A stretch of 64,000 nt of DNA, taken from assembly GCA_033297205.1 (NCBI GenBank), contig MU859083.1, positions 124,001 to 188,000 on the forward strand. The letters run 5' to 3'. Under the pieces are notes generated by a model, which saw only the letters and a program-made list of their open reading frames with translations, ran no database searches and was not told the origin of the DNA. This document shows positions 58,801 through 64,000 of the stretch, piece by piece. The translations under genes were made by a program, and so were the position numbers. This DNA comes from Pseudoneurospora amorphoporcata (taxonomy: Eukaryota; Ascomycota; Sordariomycetes; Sordariales; Sordariaceae). The stretch's first letter is position 1, and each line of letters opens with the position of its first letter.

Positions 58801-59635
58801 CATCATCAACCCGCACGCTTTCCCGTCGCGCATGACCATCGGCATGTTCGTCGAGTCGCTCGCCGGCAAGGCCGGCGCCCTGCACGGTCTCGCGCAGGAC
58901 TCCACCCCCTTCAAGTTTGACGAGCAAAACACGGCCGGCGACTACTTTGGCCACCAGCTCATGAAGGCCGGCTACAACTACCACGGCAACGAGCCGCTCT
59001 ACTCGGGCATCACGGGCGAGGAGTTCCAAGCGGACATCTACATTGGTGTCGTCTACTACCAGCGTCTGCGTCACATGGTCAACGACAAGTACCAAGTGCG
59101 TACCACGGGTCCGGTCGTGCCCACGACGGGCCAGCCCATCAAGGGTCGTAAGAAGGGTGGTGGTATCCGTGTGGGTGAAATGGAGCGCGACGCGCTTCTC
59201 GCTCACGGTACTTCGTTCCTCCTGCAGGACCGTCTGCTCAACTGCTCGGATTACTCCAAGAGCTGGATATGTCGCCAGTGCGGCTCCTTCCTGTCGACGC
59301 AACCCACGGTGTCGCCGTTCATCGGCAAGCGCAAGGCCGTCAGCACTGTTAGATGCAGAAACTGCGCGACCAGGTTGGATGATATGGAAGGTGATGTGGA
59401 CCTCATGCAGCTGGATGGAGAGATTTGGGAAGATGGCAGCGGCACGCAGTGGATCGGTGGTGAGAATACCACGGTTGTGGCGGTGCCCGGTGCGCTCAAG
59501 TACTTGGATGTCGAGCTGGCGGCTATGGGTATCAAGTTAAAGTACAAAGTGGATAAGAAGGATGAGATTAGGAGGGGACAGTTGGTGGGGAAGAAAGCGG
59601 GTGAGTTGATGTTGACTGCTACTGCTACTGCTTAA
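55821..59635 (+). CDS. rpa135: RNA polymerase I second-largest subunit (RPA135)
   Basis: Two exons, 55821-56321 and 56396-59635, with a 74-nt intron (GTGAGA...TTAACAG); the product is 1246 aa. With RPA190 it forms the active centre of Pol I, which makes the rRNA precursor in the nucleolus. It opens with MAP and a run of 10 Gln. The Pol I-specific start follows (REKLFRDPPTDRTAYPALQ). Recognised blocks are GYFVVNGIEKLIRMLL, WGFLCPVHTPDGSPCGLLNH, SYTGYDMDDAMIINKSAHER (acidic motif near residue 792), DKFSSRHGQKGVCSQKWPAT and PHAFPSRMTIGMFVESLAGK. The C-terminal zinc ribbon has Cys1126, Cys1129, Cys1154 and Cys1157. The Pol I assignment rather than Pol II or III rests on the N-terminus and the zinc ribbon text (STQPTVSPFIG). 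Confidence 0.95.
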
Positions 59636-61179
59636 GGGGTTAATGTACATGGTTTGGGTATGATTAAGGGTTACAGAAAAGTTTCCATGTAAGGGTTCAT
59701 GTGTTTAGCAGCATCAGTTATGGGAGTATTATGCCGGGGTACGTGTAATTGCAATGATTTTCTCTCATGTTTCTCTCTCTCTCTCATGTGTCTGTCGGTC
59801 ATATCGTTGGGCGTAACGTATCTTTTGTTATTACCATGTCATGGGTTTGTGAAACCTATTCTACACCAGGATTGGCACATATGGTTGGTTGGACACTCAA
59901 GTGAGTTTGAATTGTTCGAGAACAAGACTTGCACTATCGATGCTGCCAATCCCATCCTTACAGGTGAATGACAGGCATACCTACTTATCAATAGGGGTCA
60001 CGGCAGCTATCCGATCGTGTTAAACACAATCTTGCGTCCTGGTGTCCTGGTGTCGTATCTCCCGCCCCTTGTGTTCAGGTACGTACGTCTACGTCAATTT
60101 CTCCCGTGTTACCGTAGAGTAGTTTGCGAATTTGTAAGCCAACCATTCTGGGCTGTTGATGACGGGATTCAGCTCACTTTGCGATCGAGGCGTATTCTGG
60201 ACGGACGCTATTTAGACTTTTCAGACTTTTGCCTACGACCAGGTGAGACACTCCATCCAGCATAAACATGAAATTACATACACGACGGAACGTCTGAAAT
60301 GAATAATACATCATTGATACGATACGGATACCTAGTTACCGCCAGTAGGTGACCTCCGGACGCAACACGCCCATCCAGGAAGGAGCAAATCTCAGTACGA
60401 ACCGATGTCGGGTTTCACCTTCCTCCTCTCTGATGCTTGACTTCCGAGCACGGTATCCGGATCCCCCCTACTTACCTTATCTTTCTTGCCCTTTGTACCT
60501 TCCAAGACCTCTCGGTTTGCTCTTTCCTGTCTGCGGACCACGGCACTTGGCTCACTGGCTTTTCCACCCACGGGCAGTTTCTCTCTAACATTTTCAATTG
60601 CTGACTGTTCGTCTTGTCTGTGTTGGTGTTTTGGGTCGAGTACCTTGGCTGCTACCATAATACTGTACTTTGTCTCTTCAGAAAAGCCACTGTCCACCGT
60701 GACTGGAACAGCAATCAATCAATCACTCAGTCACTCGTTTTTTCGTACTTCTGTTCTTCAAGATTCATATGCTCGCTGCTTCCTTTTCGTTTGTTCTCGC
60801 CGTCTGGATCCAGATATTCTTTTCTCTTCTTCTTCTAATACATCTCGCCAACTTCTCCTAATCAGCATACTTGAGCCACTCACTCACTGCACACCCAACT
60901 TTGCCCATACTCTCGATCTGGCTCCCGGGACATCTAAAAGGACTTTTCTCGACGACGACTACCTCGACAGTCATTACCGCCTTGGTTACATCCCATTCTT
61001 CTCCGGTCTCTCCCATCCACCCGCAACGTGCGTTACCTCGCCCACGTCGTTTTCTCGACCAATCTCCTTCTGGCCATCGGCCTTTCGCACGCTTCACCGG
61101 CTCTTCTCCGAGCAAAGACTGCGTCTCAATTATTGCGACAAACGAGACTGAACACTACTTCCACATCGCGACAACACCA
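59636..61179. other. intergenic, tyrosinase promoter and leader
   Basis: No supported gene. From about 60470 the + strand is CT-rich and is probably the tyrosinase promoter and leader; the reading frame of the tyrosinase is open from 60871, but a signal peptide fixes the start at 61180. Confidence 0.5.
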
Positions 61180-63486
61180 ATGGCACGGTTTCGATGGCCA
61201 ATCGCCCTGCTATCCCTCGCCCTGCTCGCTGCCCACTCCGTTCTCGCACAATATGGCGCATACGACTACGGCTTTGACGCAGCAAGGCTCATAAAGCGTC
61301 AGCTCGCGTCGCAAGAACCGGTGCCGGTAGTAAGGGGAGCAGAGGGCGGGGAGACAATCCGACTGCGGCAAGAAGTCCGTCAGCTCGAGCAGGACAAGGA
61401 GCTATGGACGCTCTACATCCTGGGGCTCAGTCTGATGCAGTTCACCGACCAGTCATCGCCGGTGTCGTGGTACGGGATTACTGGTACTTATGTTACACTT
61501 GAGGCCCCCCCCTTCTCTCTATTCTTCTCTTCTGTCTACTGACACGCTACACATGTGCTTTCTGTCATATGCTAACGAGGCAACGTCAACAACACAGGGA
61601 TACACGGCATACCTCACCAAACCTGGGGCGGTGTGACTCCAACTCCCGGAAATGAGGAAACAGGATATTGTACTCACTCCTCGATCCTCTTTCCGACATG
61701 GCATCGTCCTTATCTTGTCCTCTACGAGGTATGTGTCTCTCTGTCCCTGCCTGAGATCATGACGACTGCTGGCTGACCCAAGACTTCGTCACAGCAAGTA
61801 CTTTACAACCTGATCCAGAACATTGCCAAATGGTGGCCCGAGGGCGAACCACGAATACGATACCAGGCAGCTGCTCTCCGGTTCCGCATTCCCTACTGGG
61901 ATTGGGCTTCCAGCCCGCCTTCTGGACAGAGCGTTCTGCCTCTTAGTGTTGGCGGGAGCCCGTACATTGATGTGAATGGCCCTAGTGGCGTGCAGAGGAT
62001 TGCCAACCCCTTGTTCAGTTACTCCTTCAAGCCGCTGAATGCTACTGCCTTTCTTCAGGATCCGGTAAGTGCATGTCACCCCTTAGCAACTTGTCCCTTC
62101 GTTGACATTGGTGTGGGACAGTGGGATATATGGACATCCACTCTCAGAAGCCCGACTTCTAGCGATAATAATGCGCAATCCAACAACTCCCTCGTGGCCA
62201 TGAACTTTGACCAAAACCTCGACTCAGTCGGCCAACGTCTCTACATCCTTTTTTCCAACTATGGCAACTACAGCACTTTTAGCAATAACGCCTGGATACC
62301 CTACATCAATAATGGCTCTTACGACTCCCTCGAAGCTCTCCATGATACCGTACACAACCTAGCCGGTGGCGGTGGAATAGGCCAACCCAACGCTCAAGGC
62401 GGTCATATGGCCTACATCCCCTATTCCTCCTTTGACCCCATATTCTTCCTTCACCATGCCATGGTCGACCGCATTTTTGCTATTTGGCAATCTCTGTACC
62501 CAGCCAGCTACGTCACTCCCATGCAAGCCTACATCGCATCCTACACCACGTCCCGAGGAGAGTTCCAAACCGCCGCCACCCCTTTGACGCCCTTCTTTTT
62601 CAACGAGAACGGCACATTTTGGACGTCAGACATGGTCCGCGATCACACGAGATTTGGATACAACTACCCCGAGCTGGCCGGAGTGTCGGGCAGTCTATCG
62701 AACAGCCAGAGCCGAGCACTGTCCAAGCGGGCAAGGGGGAGGGTGATGGCAGCGATCAACCGCCTCTACGGTCCATCTACTCCATCGAGCCTCTACCGCA
62801 AGGAACTGCGAGCCGGAAGACTGGGACCGGGAAGGAAGGTTCCCGGTCATTTACCTGCGGGAAGGGTCTTTAGCGGTAATGGAGAGTATAGGGAGTGGAT
62901 AGCGAATGTGAGGGTGAAGAAGCAGGCCTTGGATGGACCGTTTTTCGTCCATTTGTTCCTTGGAGAAGCACCGAAGGACCCGAAGGAGTGGGCGTCGGCG
63001 AAGAATCATGTCGGGTCGATGGGGGTCTTTGCGTCGGATGAACGGTATGGGCAGAGTAAGATGGCGGGCATGGACGAAGTTATGGTGTCGGGGTCTGTGC
63101 CGTTGACTAAGGCGCTTGTTGAGAAGGTGATGGGGACAGGGAGGTTTGGTGTTGCGACCGGGCCCGGGGGTGGTGGCAGAGGGAGAAGTGTCGGGGGTCG
63201 TTTCGTTGGCTTCGAGGGAGAACTCGGCGCCGGTTTCAGGGGTGAAGGAGAAGGTGAGGGAGGACAGGAAGAGGTGTTGAGGAGTCTGGATCCCAAAGAC
63301 GTAGAACCGTTCCTAAGGAGAAACTTGGTGGTGAATATCGTCAAGGTTGATGGGAAAGTGGTGATGCATGGGAGTTATGTGAAAGGGTTGGGGATTCATG
63401 TGGTTAGTTCCATGGTAAGGGCTGCGAGGGTTGAGGAGGAGTTACCGGCTTGGGGAGAGGTGGAAGGTAGGTTTGATGTTGTTTGA
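61180..63486 (+). CDS. secreted tyrosinase (type-3 copper)
   Basis: Four exons: 61180-61483, 61598-61728, 61795-62064 and 62122-63486; introns are 114, 66 and 57 nt. The product is 689 aa. Tyrosinases oxidise phenols to quinones for melanin. Residues 1-23 are a signal peptide (RWPIALLSLALLAAHSVLA), followed by a Kex2-type KR at 39-40. The CuA site has His104 (GIHG), His128 and His137 (CTHSSILFPTWHR); Cys126 stands two residues before His128, as in fungal enzymes with a Cys-His thioether. CuB has His309 and His313 (HDTVHNLAGG) and the pair His346/His347 (FFLHHAMVDRIFAIW). A KR at 437-438 (ALSKRARGR) may mark cleavage of the inhibitory C-terminal domain. That domain holds a Gly-rich insert (GPGGGGRGRSVGG). 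All copper ligands are present. Confidence 0.92.
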
Positions 63487-64000
63487 GGTATGCTCATGTC
63501 ATGTCATGGGGTATGCACTTTGATGATGGAAATTGTAGTTGTTCTGTATTGTATCGCTGGCGGTAGGTTGGGAGATTATGGCGTTTTTTTTTTGTTTTTT
63601 TTTTTTGTTAGAATTTGGGGACGATAATGGCCCGGTAGGGTGTAATAGTAGCTGAAGTTGGTGAAATGGAGTGGTTATCCAGTGAGAAGGCCCTATCTAG
63701 AGGAATACATATCTGGTGATTAAACAGTGTATCAGTACATGTGATCTACGTACTGGCAAGAGTGCGAAGGAAGTGGATATGACGCAATTTTCTCGTTACT
63801 ATGTTCTTGTTCTGCACTTGTGTTGCCTACCTTGCTAGATGCTACCTACCTTACCTACCCGGACACTCGACAATTTTACAACGGAAAGAGGGAGCACGGG
63901 GTAATCAAAAGCCGTGGACGTGTAACAGAGCAAGCCGCAATGACATCTATGTGATTAAGGTAGATTCGCAGGAGAATGATTCGAGACCTTCTAAAAGGCA
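63487..64000. other. 3' flank of tyrosinase gene to window end
   Basis: No gene seen. T-rich runs at 63584-63607 and TACCTACCTTACCTACC at 63843-63859. Confidence 0.5.

Noticed and set aside
1..64000. Transposons, 5S rRNA genes, CRISPR arrays and RIP-mutated blocks
   Set aside because: I looked for transposase or reverse transcriptase motifs, 5S-like sequence, spaced direct repeats and AT-rich degenerated stretches and found none.

Overview
The window is nuclear DNA of a filamentous ascomycete, most likely a Sordariomycete of the Neurospora/Sordaria type. The evidence is short (54-144 nt) GT-AG introns with GCTAAC/CTAAC-like branch sites, a strong C/G third-position bias in coding exons, and widely spaced monocistronic genes separated by 0.5-5 kb of CT-rich, microsatellite-rich DNA. 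The gene set also fits: fungal ARL8, an RCR-family protein, a DUF7918 protein, SLX4, a class I photolyase and a tyrosinase. One 10-base run of N marks an assembly gap. I see no transposon, CRISPR array, rRNA gene or RIP-like AT-rich block.

Layout, left to right. A large ankyrin-repeat protein, cut by the left edge (10-4458, +). The ER-Golgi cargo receptor ERV46 (5720-7339, +). A 5 kb gene-poor stretch. A SEL1-repeat protein of the DSF2/nif1 type (12366-14788, +). A low-quality patch with a 78-T run, a T/G run, the N gap and a 60-nt G/C-only tract (15407-16009). Proteasome beta2 (16840-17788, -) diverging from nucleoporin NUP159 (18868-23522, +). A DUF7918 gene with a premature TGA in exon 1 (24460-25937, +). 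A Ser/Thr-rich secreted protein (27666-30482, -). SLX4 (31166-34069, -) diverging from ribosomal protein eS21 (34553-34875, +). CPD photolyase (35822-37858, +) and a tRNA-like element (38146-38261, +). A NUDT19-like NUDIX hydrolase ending in SKL (38876-40497, -). Two unrecognised small genes (42106-42828, -; 43700-44110, +). An RCR-type membrane protein (45767-46385, -) diverging from ribosomal protein uS9/S16 (47927-48669, +). ARL8 GTPase (51802-52567, -). RNA polymerase I second-largest subunit (55821-59635, +). A secreted tyrosinase (61180-63486, +).

The genes do not form one pathway or a secondary-metabolite cluster. Most are housekeeping genes: secretion, nuclear pore, proteasome, ribosome and Pol I. 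Two DNA-repair genes, slx4 and photolyase, flank eS21. No clearly new multi-gene system is visible. The points most worth a second look are: the in-frame stop in the DUF7918 gene; N-terminal basic extensions giving possible dual targeting of photolyase and of the PTS1-tailed NUDIX enzyme; 15- and 20-nt microexons in uS9 and ARL8; paired GATC elements upstream of the photolyase; the secreted protein with an odd amphipathic tail; the tRNA-like element with a structured insertion; and the sequence artefact around the N gap.
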